Source: G020350405 sp964513655
GTDB lineage: Bacteria > Planctomycetota > Phycisphaerae > Sedimentisphaerales > Anaerobacaceae
Direction of reading: 5' to 3'
Assembly: GCA_964513655.1 (NCBI GenBank)
Contig: CAZENQ010000048.1
Span: 1-23,393, forward strand
DNA: 23,393 nucleotides
Part shown: in pieces, positions 1 to 7,273 of the stretch
Position numbering within the stretch: the stretch's first letter is position 1
Layout of the letters: each line of letters begins with the position of its first letter
Program-made: the position numbers and the translations under genes
The notes under the pieces: model-generated
The model's database searches: none
What the model was told of the DNA's origin: nothing
What the model saw: only the letters and a program-made list of their open reading frames with translations

Positions 1-444
1 CATCGCTAAAGCTACGACGCGGCAAGCGGGCCGGACAGGTAGTCCGCTCACTGTTAGAGGAGGGCGCGCGTTTGGTGCGAAAATTGGGGTGTTTTTGGCA
101 GGATTGACGGGATTAAGTTGTTATCAACAAGGCAGTTAAAAAAATTTTAGATTTTTGGATTTTTGCTTTCAGGTATATGCGGATTTGATTGAAATGGGAC
201 GGGAGCCAGCCACTAAGGCACGAAGGCACGAAGAGAGTTAACCGCGGATGGTGCGGGTTTCCGAATTTTCACTTGACAAGGCCGGCTTTATGATATATGC
301 TGTTTCTATGCGTTTTCAGGGATGTTCCGGGTAGTTTGCGGAAAATCGGCGAAAGCACTGTTCGCAACTTGCGGATCAACAGGAGCGAGGGTAACTATGC
401 GAGCAGGAAGGAATTTCACGGAACCAAATTAAAGGAGGCGTAAA
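1..444. other. Spacer upstream of the first beta-helix gene
   Basis: No gene is recognised. The + strand is open in one frame from base 2 to about 139, but the translation resembles no family and has no start inside the window, so it is not called. The spacer holds short degenerate tandem units: four 8-bp units at 210-241 (ccactaag, gcacgaag, gcacgaag, agagttaa) and two 9-bp units near 103-120 (caggattga, cgggattaa). A promoter lies at 273-301 and a strong Shine-Dalgarno sequence at 431-438. Confidence 0.6.
273..301 (+). promoter_or_regulatory. Sigma-70-type promoter for beta-helix gene
   Basis: TTGACA (273-278) and TATGCT (296-301) are separated by 17 bases. The -35 box is perfect and the -10 box keeps TAT...T. 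The predicted transcript starts near 308, giving a leader of about 137 nt before the ATG at 445. Confidence 0.6.
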
Positions 445-2118
445 ATGAGGAATTTAATCTTTATCTGTATCGTATTGACCTTAGTTATTCCCTCTCAGGC
501 GAGAACTATCACCGTCGACGATGACGGTCCAGCCGATTTCAACAATATCCAGGCCGCTATTGATGACCCTAACGTTGTTGATGGTGATGAGATTATAGTA
601 GCAGAAGGAACCTATGTTGAAAGGATCAACTTCAATGGGAAGAATATTGTCTTGAGAAGCACACAGCCAGATGATCCCGATGTAGTTGCAGCCACTATTA
701 TCGACGGCAATTACGTAATTGGGCCTTTGGTATCTTTTAGAAGTGGTGAGGATCCTAATTGTGTCTTGAACGGGCTAACGATTGCACATGGACGCACTAT
801 CCACGGTGCGGGCGTCTACTGTGCAAGTAACCCTACCATAATCAACTGCGTCATTAAAGAAAACCGGTCTCGACAGAATGGGGCTGGGATGTACAATGAA
901 GCGGATCCAATGTTAGTTAACTGCTTGTTCTTGAATAACCGGACCGAAAGCTGGTCGTGTGGCGGGATGTGGAATAAGGGTGGCAGTCCGACCCTGATTG
1001 ACTGCATGTTCATTGGAAATTCTGTTCCAGATAACGCCGGTGGGATAGGGAATGTCGGCAGCGGGAGTCCGACATTGATAAATTGCACGATTAGCGGGAA
1101 CTCGGCGGGCAACGATGGCGGGGGGATGTACAACTACGGTAGCAGTGCAACTTTGGTTAATTGTTTGTTTACCGGCAATTCGGCCAGTGGGGAAAGCTCT
1201 TTTGAAACAGGAGGCGGCGCGATTCACAACTATGAGAGCAGTCTAACGTTAAGCAACTGTACGTTCAGCAATAACTGGGCCCTTGACGAGGGCGGCGGGA
1301 TGTTCAGCCGAAACAGCGATACGATAACACTTGCCAACTGCATCCTGTCGAATAATACGGACAGCGGCGGGACGGACGCATCTGCTCAGCTTTATAACCA
1401 GAATAGCACAGCTATTGTCCGCTACAGCTGCATACAAGGTGGCTGGGGAGGCGAAGGCAATACTGATGCTGACCCGTGTTTTGCTGACCCCGGCTACTGG
1501 GCTGACGCTAATGACCCGAATATAATCGTTGAACCGAACGACCCCAACGCCATCTGGATAGAGGGTGACTATCATTTGCTGTCAAATTCACTCTGCATCG
1601 ATGCCGGTGACCCCAACTACGTCCCCGAGCCAAACGAAACCGACCTGGATGGCAATCCCCGTGTCCTCGATGGGAACGAGGACGGCACGGCCGTAGTCGA
1701 TATGGGTGCTTATGAATTCGAGTTTTTGCCTGCTATCGAAGCGACAGTTAAGATTCGCCCCAGGACGCTAAATCTGCGCAGCAAGGGCAAATGGATTGTG
1801 TGCGTCATCCGGTTAGCCGAAGATTACAACGTCGCCGACATTGACCCCAACAGTATCCTGCTTGAGGATGAAATCCCGGCCGAGCGGGTATGGTTGGGAG
1901 ATGAATTTGCAGTGGCGAAGTTCAGCCGGGGAGCGGTACAGGAGATGCTTGGTGAGTTGGAGACACCAGGTGAGGTGGAACTGGTTGTGAGCGGTGAACT
2001 TAGTGACGGGACTATATTTGAGGGTACGGATACGATTAGAGTGATAGATAAGGGTAAAAGGAGAAATAATCTGCCCGGCAGGGCTGGAAGAAGGGTTATG
2101 CCGCTAAAGCGGAATTGA
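445..2118 (+). CDS. Secreted right-handed beta-helix protein
   Basis: 557 aa, started at ATG 445 because AAAGGAGG (431-438) sits 6 nt upstream. Residues 1-19 form a Sec signal peptide (ending PSQA), followed by TVDDDGPADFNNIQAAID, the usual opening of bacterial pectate-lyase-like parallel beta-helices. From about residue 100 to 320 there are repeated rungs of the form NCxFxGNSAxxxGGGMYN, typical of the choice-of-anchor Q / polymorphic beta-helix group. Residues about 385-425 carry the conserved CIDAGDPNY...DLDGNPR...VDMGAYEF closure. Residues about 430-541 form an Ig-like module (IRPRTLNLRSKGKW) that also occurs at the end of the gene at 20887. No PEP-CTERM, dockerin or lipobox is present, so it is probably released or held by unknown means. 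Likely a surface or secreted carbohydrate-binding or adhesive protein; no catalytic residues can be assigned. It appears monocistronic. Confidence 0.88.
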   Translation: MRNLIFICIVLTLVIPSQARTITVDDDGPADFNNIQAAIDDPNVVDGDEIIVAEGTYVERINFNGKNIVLRSTQPDDPDVVAATIIDGNYVIGPLVSFRSGEDPNCVLNGLTIAHGRTIHGAGVYCASNPTIINCVIKENRSRQNGAGMYNEADPMLVNCLFLNNRTESWSCGGMWNKGGSPTLIDCMFIGNSVPDNAGGIGNVGSGSPTLINCTISGNSAGNDGGGMYNYGSSATLVNCLFTGNSASGESSFETGGGAIHNYESSLTLSNCTFSNNWALDEGGGMFSRNSDTITLANCILSNNTDSGGTDASAQLYNQNSTAIVRYSCIQGGWGGEGNTDADPCFADPGYWADANDPNIIVEPNDPNAIWIEGDYHLLSNSLCIDAGDPNYVPEPNETDLDGNPRVLDGNEDGTAVVDMGAYEFEFLPAIEATVKIRPRTLNLRSKGKWIVCVIRLAEDYNVADIDPNSILLEDEIPAERVWLGDEFAVAKFSRGAVQEMLGELETPGEVELVVSGELSDGTIFEGTDTIRVIDKGKRRNNLPGRAGRRVMPLKRN

Positions 2119-2140
2119 GAATTATGAATTATGAAGTAGA
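2113..2140. repeat. Four degenerate 7-bp tandem units at gene end
   Basis: The units read aattgag, aattatg, aattatg, aagtaga with exact 7-bp spacing. They start inside the stop codon region of the beta-helix gene. Similar short-period arrays follow several other stop codons in this window. Confidence 0.6.
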
Positions 2141-2512
2141 CTGGATCCCCTGCTGTTGGGCCAAAGATGGTGGATTCTCGGGGACAGGCGGGGCAGGGGC
2201 GGGGAGATGCGGGTTGTAGAGACCATGTAAAGTGTGACAAGGGGCCAGATACGGGCCCAAAACATTTTTCCCTGAAAACCCATCTAACAGTATCGCGGCA
2301 GCAGATTTACCGGTTCGGGAGGTAATTTTCATGAGGCCATTTCATCGGGCGGGGTCGCGATTTCGATACTGATATCAACCTTATGGTCGGGGGTGCAGAT
2401 AACTCCACTACTTTGGTGAGCCAATCAACGCCTTCGTTTTATTAAGGGGAAATTACCACTTGAGCCGATAGAACAGGGTGCCCATTTTTCAGGCCGAATT
2501 ATGGAGACAAGG
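2119..2512. other. Spacer without a convincing gene
   Basis: Nothing with recognisable homology is seen. A weak GC hairpin (GGGCC...GGCCC) lies near 2242-2258 without a clean T-tract. A minus-strand stretch ending near 2330 has protein-like composition but is interrupted by stops and has no start. Confidence 0.5.
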
Positions 2513-2695
2513 ATGTTTCCTTTGGTAGCCATATTAGTGATTCTCCCTGTGCCAGCCTACTTCAGCGCAGCGGACGGAGAAGACAAATCCGAACACGAAC
2601 TGACCAATCAGATCCCTTCTTTGATGAAACGTCATTTATCCATTCGGGCCCGGCCGCCGCCTTTACTTTCCTGGAGACTCAATAGTCTCCGATAA
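2513..2695 (+). pseudogene. Small exported ORF, probably a decayed gene
   Basis: The ATG at 2513 (GGAG at 2503-2506) opens with a plausible Sec signal peptide (MFPLVAILVILPVPAYFSA) followed by an acidic stretch (ADGEDKSEHEL). The frame then turns arginine- and proline-rich and stops at 2695. Reading the overlapping frame from about 2610 instead gives a more protein-like tail, SDPFFDETSFIHSGPAAA and onward, stopping at TAG 2683-2685. This suggests a frameshift or internal deletion in what was once a secreted protein. I do not recognise a family. It could instead be a genuine short secreted peptide; an in-frame ATG at 2501 is also possible. It is followed by a hairpin at 2673-2690 and a terminator at 2723-2755. 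Confidence 0.35.
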
Positions 2696-2722
2696 TAAGA
2701 AATATGTATTTCACAAACTGAC

Positions 2723-2755
2723 AGGCCGCAGGCTCACCGCTTACGGCCTTTTTTT
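2723..2755 (+). terminator. Rho-independent terminator
   Basis: AGGCCG (2723-2728) pairs with CGGCCT (2744-2749), followed directly by a run of T to 2755. The loop is 15 nt. A second perfect 7-bp hairpin without T-tract (GGAGACT caat AGTCTCC, 2673-2690) lies just upstream. It separates the small exported ORF from dxs. Confidence 0.65.
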
Positions 2756-3022
2756 AATTCTGGCGGAAATCTGGCTTTGGCATTTAGGGCTAAATTCCTC
2801 CTCGTGTAGTAACCAGTAATCCGGGGGCAGTGGTCAATAATAATGAATTTAAGGCCCTCATAATTGGTGCTACTTGCGCGTTTGAGATGAACAGGCCAGC
2901 TTTTTTGATAGTAGTACGTGCGATAACCTGTTACCATATAAGCGGTAAAGGTTTTTCGAAAAGTCTCATTGCATGCGTTTTTGATTGAAATCATCGGTGT
3001 GCGGTGATTAAGAGATAATTTA

Positions 3023-4972
3023 ATGAGTGAACTATTAGAACAGATAAATAGCCCTGATGATTTGAAGAAGTTGCCTGTTGGACGCCTGACGGACTTGGCC
3101 GACGAGATACGCCGGGTCATTCTGGGCTCGGTGAGCAGGACAGGTGGACATTTGGCCAGTAACCTCGGCGTGGTGGAGTTGACTCTGGCCCTGCACTACG
3201 TCTTCGATTTTACAGCGGATAGGCTCCTCTGGGACGTCGGCCATCAATGTTATGCTCATAAAATCATCACCGGAAGGAAAGATGCCTTCAAACGCCTACG
3301 ACGGGCCGATGGGATAAGCGGATTTCCCAACCCTGCGGAAAGCCCATACGACCAGTTCGTTGTCGGCCACGCCGGAACCGCCGTAGCCACCGCCATTGGT
3401 ATGGCATTGGGACAGGTCCAGAGCAAAAAAGACGATAAAATCGTAGCTCTGGTCGGGGATGCCAGTATTGTTAACGGTCCTTCTTTCGAGGCGCTGAATA
3501 ATCTCGGACTGGTCAAGAGACAGCTGCTCATCGTGCTAAACGATAACTCAATGGCAATCGATGCCACACAGGGGGCAGTCGCGAAATACTTCTCCAAAAT
3601 TCGGCTGAGCCAGACCTACGAGGACCTGCGCAGTACCACCAGAAATATCCTCGAACACACGCCTATTATTGGAAAAACTGTCGAGGAGGCGATTGAGAGG
3701 ATCAAAAAAAGCATTCGAATGGTTCTGCCGGCCAGTCAGATGTTCGAAAGCCTCAATATTCCCTACTTTGGGCCGGTCGACGGGCACGATATTGAATCAC
3801 TTGTAGAGTTGTTCCGTGCCCTTGGCGGTTTGAATCACCCGGCTATTCTCCACGTTTACACCAAAAAAGGGATGGGATTTAGTCCTGCTGAGCAGGACCG
3901 ACCCAAATTCCATTCGACAGGACCTTTCACAATGAACGCGGGTACCGTCGAAGCCGGTGAAGCACCGCACAGAAGAAGCTTTACAGGCGTATTCGGTGAG
4001 CATTTGGTAGAGCTTGCCGCAAGAGACGAAAAAATTGTTGCCATAACCTCGGCAATGTGCGATGGCACCGGCCTGGTCGAGTTTCGAAACAAATTCGCCG
4101 ACAGGTTCTACGACGTCGGCATTGCGGAAAGCGTAGCGGTCGATATTGCCGCGGGACTGGCCAAAACAGGCGCAAAACCGGTGGTTTGCATCTATTCGAC
4201 CTTTTTGCAGCGGGCTTTCGACCAGATATTTCAGGAGGTGGCACAGCAGAATCTGCCGGTTGTCTTTTGCGTCGACCGCGCTGGCGTCGTCGGCTCGGAC
4301 GGGCCTACGCATCATGGGTTAATGGATATCGGCTATATGCGGATGATGCCGAATATGGTGTTGACGGCGCCGGCAAACGAGGTTGAGGTGAAATTAGCCT
4401 TGGAATTCGCTTTAGGTGCGAAAAAGCCGGTTATCATAAGGTATCCGAAGGATGTTGTGCCGCCGGCAAAGTTTGTGCGGTCGGCGTGTGCGAAGCCGTT
4501 TAAATTGGGTAAAAGCGTAGTTGTCAAGAAGAGTAAGGACTCATTTATTGCGATTGTGGCTTACGGTAGTGTACTTTCAGAGGCGCTTGATGCAGCCGGG
4601 ATGCTGGGGCGGGATGGAATTGCGGTTGATGTTATAAATGCCCGTTTTGCGGCTCCTATTGACGAGAATATTGTTGCTAAGTTGTTAGAGGGCAAGGGCT
4701 TAGTGACGGTGGAGGACCATAGGTTGTGCTGCGGTTTTGGTTCGGCGGTGTTGGAGGCGACAGCACGTTCAGGGCGAATAAAGGGGTCGATAGTTACGCT
4801 TGGGATGCCTAAGTCGTTTGTCAAACATGACTTGCGTAGTGTACAGCTTGAGCAGGCGGGGATAAGTGGCGAGAAGATAGCTCGGACGGTGAAAGAGATG
4901 GTTAGTGCGCAAGTGCATGATAATACAAGGGTTAAGGCGAGTTCGGCCGGGGATACCTATGGCACAGGTTGA
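3023..4972 (+). CDS. dxs: 1-deoxy-D-xylulose-5-phosphate synthase
   Basis: 649 aa, slightly longer than the usual 620-640. This thiamine-diphosphate enzyme condenses pyruvate and glyceraldehyde 3-phosphate to DXP, the first step of the MEP isoprenoid pathway, in the cytoplasm. Visible landmarks are SRTGGHLASNLGVVELTLAL with the conserved His43, DVGHQCYAHKIITGR (71-85), the ThDP/Mg site GDASIVNGPSFEALNN (145-160; most DXS have GDG here), the central GPVDGHD, the catalytic glutamate in DVGIAES (about residue 369), and DRAGVVGSDGPTHHG in the pyrimidine/substrate domain. The start has only a weak Shine-Dalgarno (AGAGA). The 267-nt spacer after the upstream terminator shows no clear promoter. No isoprenoid or thiamine gene lies beside it. 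Codon choice shifts from C-rich to G-rich at about 4330, inside the gene. Confidence 0.96.
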   Translation: MSELLEQINSPDDLKKLPVGRLTDLADEIRRVILGSVSRTGGHLASNLGVVELTLALHYVFDFTADRLLWDVGHQCYAHKIITGRKDAFKRLRRADGISGFPNPAESPYDQFVVGHAGTAVATAIGMALGQVQSKKDDKIVALVGDASIVNGPSFEALNNLGLVKRQLLIVLNDNSMAIDATQGAVAKYFSKIRLSQTYEDLRSTTRNILEHTPIIGKTVEEAIERIKKSIRMVLPASQMFESLNIPYFGPVDGHDIESLVELFRALGGLNHPAILHVYTKKGMGFSPAEQDRPKFHSTGPFTMNAGTVEAGEAPHRRSFTGVFGEHLVELAARDEKIVAITSAMCDGTGLVEFRNKFADRFYDVGIAESVAVDIAAGLAKTGAKPVVCIYSTFLQRAFDQIFQEVAQQNLPVVFCVDRAGVVGSDGPTHHGLMDIGYMRMMPNMVLTAPANEVEVKLALEFALGAKKPVIIRYPKDVVPPAKFVRSACAKPFKLGKSVVVKKSKDSFIAIVAYGSVLSEALDAAGMLGRDGIAVDVINARFAAPIDENIVAKLLEGKGLVTVEDHRLCCGFGSAVLEATARSGRIKGSIVTLGMPKSFVKHDLRSVQLEQAGISGEKIARTVKEMVSAQVHDNTRVKASSAGDTYGTG

Positions 4973-4983
4973 CAGGGGGGGCG

Positions 4984-5023
4984 AATGCGTGGATGAGTAA
5001 ATGCGTAGATGCGTTAATGAGTT
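4984..5023. repeat. Five 8-bp tandem units after dxs
   Basis: The units are aatgcgtg, gatgagta, aatgcgta, gatgcgtt and aatgagtt, in exact 8-bp register, consensus RATGMGTN. The array begins 12 nt after the dxs stop codon. Confidence 0.7.
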
Positions 5024-5130
5024 GGTGGAATTGGACCGTTGATTTTGGGTGAAAAATGGCGGTGGGGAATTTGACAGGTGTGGGGTCACCCTTGATTCTG
5101 GGCTAAAAATGGAGGTTGAGAGTTCGGAAA

Positions 5131-5223
5131 AGTGTTTCAAAGTGTGAAAAGTTTGGAAAATTTTAGAAAAAGTGGTGGAATTGCGCTGGAATAAGTGTTT
5201 GAAAGTGTTTCAAAGTGTGAAAA
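5131..5223. repeat. 20-bp exact direct repeat, 73-bp period
   Basis: AGTGTTTCAAAGTGTGAAAA occurs at 5131-5150 and again at 5204-5223. The DNA between is AT-rich and made of related 9-bp words (aagtgtttg, aaagtgttt, aaaatttta), so this is a degenerate tandem field rather than a mobile element. Confidence 0.75.
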
Positions 5224-5296
5224 TTTAGGAAAAATTTAGCGTTAAAATGGGGGGTTTGGAGGGGCGAAGGAGTGGCGGAGTTGGAGGCGGCGGGCA

Positions 5297-5323
5297 ATAT
5301 ACACTATTTAAACTAGTGTATAT
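5297..5323. promoter_or_regulatory. Perfect 10-bp inverted repeat, possible operator
   Basis: ATATACACTA (5297-5306) and its exact complement TAGTGTATAT (5314-5323) flank the 7-nt loop TTTAAAC. The stem is AT-rich and lacks a T-tract, so it is a better candidate for a dimeric repressor site or cruciform than for a terminator. No gene starts within 600 bp, so its target is unknown. Confidence 0.45.
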
Positions 5324-5583
5324 CTTGGAGGAAAACTGCGCGTTTTGTCAAATTCGTTGTCGATTTGCGCGAGATTTTGACGGAAATTGGATTTTGCCAC
5401 AGAGCACTCAGAGGTCACGGAGGGTAGGTCGGCTTCGTGTACCGCGGCAGGCCTTTTCTCGATGTGAACATCTGCGGAAGGCATGCCTTTGTCCACTGGT
5501 TTGCCGGGGCGGCAAAGCCTTTTCTAAAGCCGGCCAAATGAGTCATATCTATTCTATGAGGAGAAGGGCACGGAGGCCCCGTT

Positions 5584-5600
5584 AGAGTCCGTGGGACTCT
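5584..5600. repeat. 7-bp hairpin in spacer
   Basis: AGAGTCC (5584-5590) and GGACTCT (5594-5600) enclose the loop GTG. No T-tract follows. Role unknown. Confidence 0.5.
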
Positions 5601-5882
5601 GGACAAGGGGGTGCCGATGGGAAGACTCGGCAGATTTTTAGGGTTTGACATATATTGTTCTTTGGGGTAATTTATTGGCGAAATTGCAGAGCAGCGGGAA
5701 ATTAGGGTTGGGGGGTGAGGGGCGAGGTACGAGGGCAGAAGAATGAGCGAAGCGATAAAGAGTTGTAGGGACCTCCAAGACGGGCAACTGGGCCTGTGTC
5801 ATAAGAGCAACAGTCTTTACGCGCAACCGATGCCATTGCCATAAGATGGTTAGTAACAAGAAGTTACAGGAAGATTTTTTGC

Positions 5883-5911
5883 TTGACAAACTGGAGATGC
5901 TTTGGTATAAT
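5883..5911 (+). promoter_or_regulatory. Consensus sigma-70 promoter for PEP-CTERM gene
   Basis: TTGACA (5883-5888) and TATAAT (5906-5911) are both perfect and separated by 17 bases. The start point would lie near 5918, giving a leader of about 56 nt. This is the strongest promoter match in the window. Confidence 0.85.
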
Positions 5912-5973
5912 AAAGTTCGCAAACTGGGGATAGGGGTTTTCCTCTATCAGACCATTTTTGAAAGGGCGGGAAA

Positions 5974-6645
5974 ATGACGCGAAGAACAATAATCATGGCG
6001 GTAATTTTTGTGGTTCTGGGTTTGGCTGCCGGTAACCTTCGAGCAGCGATTATAGAAATCGGCATTACTGCAGAGATAGCGGAAATAGACGACCCATACG
6101 GATTGCTTAACGGACAACTCGATGTAGGTGATGGAATAACAGGGAGCTATGTCTATGACTCAGATACCCTTGATTCAAGCGCTGAACCAGATTACGGAGA
6201 GTATCTATATACCAGTCAACCCTACGGTATCTTGCTGACTGGTGGGGGATTTGTGTTTCAATTCGACCCGGATAATGTTGATTTGTGGATAGGGATAGGA
6301 AATGGCTACATCGGAGGTGACGACACGTATTCCATAAGGAGTTATAACAATCTCCCGCTTTATGATGATGTCTCTGTTGGTATAATAGGCTGGCAGCTTA
6401 ACGACCCTAGTGGTACAGCTCTTTCAAGCGACGCCCTTCTGGCGACGGCGCCGGTTCTGGAAGATTGGTACTCTGCTGAAGGGTTGCGGATCGATGGAGG
6501 TATTCCAGATGAGTATGGTAAGTTTATTGAGAGCTTTTTGATACGCGCACCTGTTACTTCGGTTGAGGTGATTCCTGAGCCGGGGACGGTTATGCTTCTT
6601 GGCTTGGGCGGGTTGGTATTGCTGCGGATACGTAGCAGGAAGTAA
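5974..6645 (+). CDS. PEP-CTERM domain exported protein
   Basis: 223 aa. AAAGGG (5961-5966) precedes the ATG. Residues 1-25 are a signal peptide (MTRRTIIMAVIFVVLGLAAG, cleavage near LRAA). The mature part is acidic and rich in Gly, Asp and Tyr, with no enzyme motif. The end is a classic PEP-CTERM sorting tag: IPEPG, a hydrophobic helix (TVMLLGLGGLVLL) and a basic tail (RIRSRK). In bacteria with the tag, an exosortase removes it and the protein is moved to the cell surface or exopolysaccharide matrix. The body resembles the many PEP-CTERM proteins of unknown function that form predicted beta-sandwiches. No exosortase gene lies in this window. It has its own consensus promoter and no obvious terminator. 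Confidence 0.9.
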   Translation: MTRRTIIMAVIFVVLGLAAGNLRAAIIEIGITAEIAEIDDPYGLLNGQLDVGDGITGSYVYDSDTLDSSAEPDYGEYLYTSQPYGILLTGGGFVFQFDPDNVDLWIGIGNGYIGGDDTYSIRSYNNLPLYDDVSVGIIGWQLNDPSGTALSSDALLATAPVLEDWYSAEGLRIDGGIPDEYGKFIESFLIRAPVTSVEVIPEPGTVMLLGLGGLVLLRIRSRK

Positions 6646-7067
6646 AGAGACATACCGTATTTTGCAAATATCTAACATGCGGCATTTCTGCGGCGGGGGC
6701 CGGTGACGCCTCGTGGACTTTCGCAGCGCGGGGCTGTGATGAGCCGGGAGGTTTATCTGACTCAGGGCAAACATTTACGGTCAGGGTAACAGTTACCGGT
6801 GATGATTACGGTAATACGGGCGTAGCTCAGGCGGAGTTCGGGATATCTCTTCTTGGCGATGTCAATAATGACGCCATAATAAATGTGGCGGACCGTTCGA
6901 TAGCGAATGTATTCTGGGTGGCGGGTTCGGCCGGGGCTTATACTCTTCGCGACTGTGATGTGAACTGCGATGGTGTCGTGAACGTCGCTGACAGGTCTAT
7001 CGCAAACGTGATATGGGTGGGTGGGCTTGGCCAGAAAAGTGTAAGCAATCCGTGTCCGCTGCGTTAA
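6636..7067 (+). pseudogene. Orphan C-terminus with type I dockerin module
   Basis: A frame with no usable start codon stays open from a TAG at 6633-6635 to the TAA at 7065-7067. From about 6680 it reads as a normal exported-protein C-terminus: GISAAGAGDASWTF, SDSGQTFTVRVTVTG, then a dockerin pair GDVNNDAIINVADRSIANV (from about 6858) and DVNCDGVVNVADRSIANV (from about 6958), each with the calcium-binding D/N spacing, ending in NPCPLR. The module has no signal peptide, Shine-Dalgarno or start and lies in a different frame from the PEP-CTERM gene just upstream. It is best read as the remains of a secreted dockerin protein whose 5' part was deleted when the PEP-CTERM segment came to lie next to it. 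Confidence 0.75.
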
Positions 7068-7070
7068 TTT

Positions 7071-7098
7071 CAAATTGCAAATCTCAAATTTCAGATTA
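7071..7098. repeat. Four 7-bp tandem units after dockerin relic
   Basis: The units caaattg, caaatct, caaattt and cagatta follow in exact register, beginning 4 nt after the stop codon at 7065-7067. Confidence 0.7.
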
Positions 7099-7165
7099 TG
7101 GGGGTTGGGAATTGCGTGAGGTTAATTTTATGCGGTGGCCAGATCCTTCGACTGCGCGGTGGAGG

Positions 7166-7184
7166 TCCCGTATCAAGTACGGGA
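7166..7184. repeat. 7-bp hairpin in nadK upstream spacer
   Basis: TCCCGTA (7166-7172) and TACGGGA (7178-7184) enclose tcaag. No T-tract follows, so it is not a typical terminator. The neighbouring text (ccttcgactgcgcgg ... gggatgaca) is of a kind often scattered through bacterial intergenic regions. Confidence 0.5.
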
Positions 7185-7201
7185 TGACATATGGAATTTA
7201 G

Positions 7202-7230
7202 TTGATTGTTGGTTTGTGATGGTCGATAAT
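7202..7230 (+). promoter_or_regulatory. Candidate sigma-70 promoter for nadK
   Basis: TTGATT (7202-7207) and GATAAT (7225-7230) are separated by 17 bases; they match consensus at 4/6 and 5/6. The leader would be about 37 nt. Confidence 0.45.
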
Positions 7231-7273
7231 TGAGTGGTTGAGAAAGGTGCGGTCGGTATTATGAGGCAGTGAG

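Larger units (their letters stand above)
4973..5973. other. 1-kb repeat-rich spacer
   Basis: I see no credible gene. The spacer holds an octamer array (4984-5023), a pair of similar 25-bp segments (5039 and 5093, ttgattnTGGGnnaaaaatgg), a 20-bp exact direct repeat (5131 and 5204), a perfect palindrome (5297-5323), three 9-bp CACAGAGNN-like units (5398-5424) and a hairpin (5584-5600). A + strand open frame at 5247-5585 is arginine-rich with no family resemblance and is judged chance. The 3' end holds the promoter of the PEP-CTERM gene. Confidence 0.6.

Noticed and set aside
2260..2440. Minus-strand protein-like fragments (e.g. TPDHKVDISIEIATPPDEMA)
   Set aside because: Short, broken by stops, without a start or known family; could be a gene relic but the evidence is too thin.
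2981..3022. Riboswitch (thiamine pyrophosphate) before dxs
   Set aside because: I could not find the conserved TPP-box sequences; only a weak Shine-Dalgarno is visible.
2734..3120. Minus-strand ORF of 128 codons upstream of and overlapping dxs
   Set aside because: It overlaps the conserved start of dxs, has no Shine-Dalgarno, and matches no family; the lysine-rich end is read from the terminator's T-tract.
5247..5585. Plus-strand open frame of 112 codons in the spacer
   Set aside because: Arg/Gly-rich translation running through a palindrome and tandem repeats; no family or convincing start.
4973..5640. CRISPR array or insertion sequence in the repeat-rich spacer
   Set aside because: Repeats are short, degenerate, of changing period and without uniform spacers; there is no transposase and no terminal inverted repeat pair.
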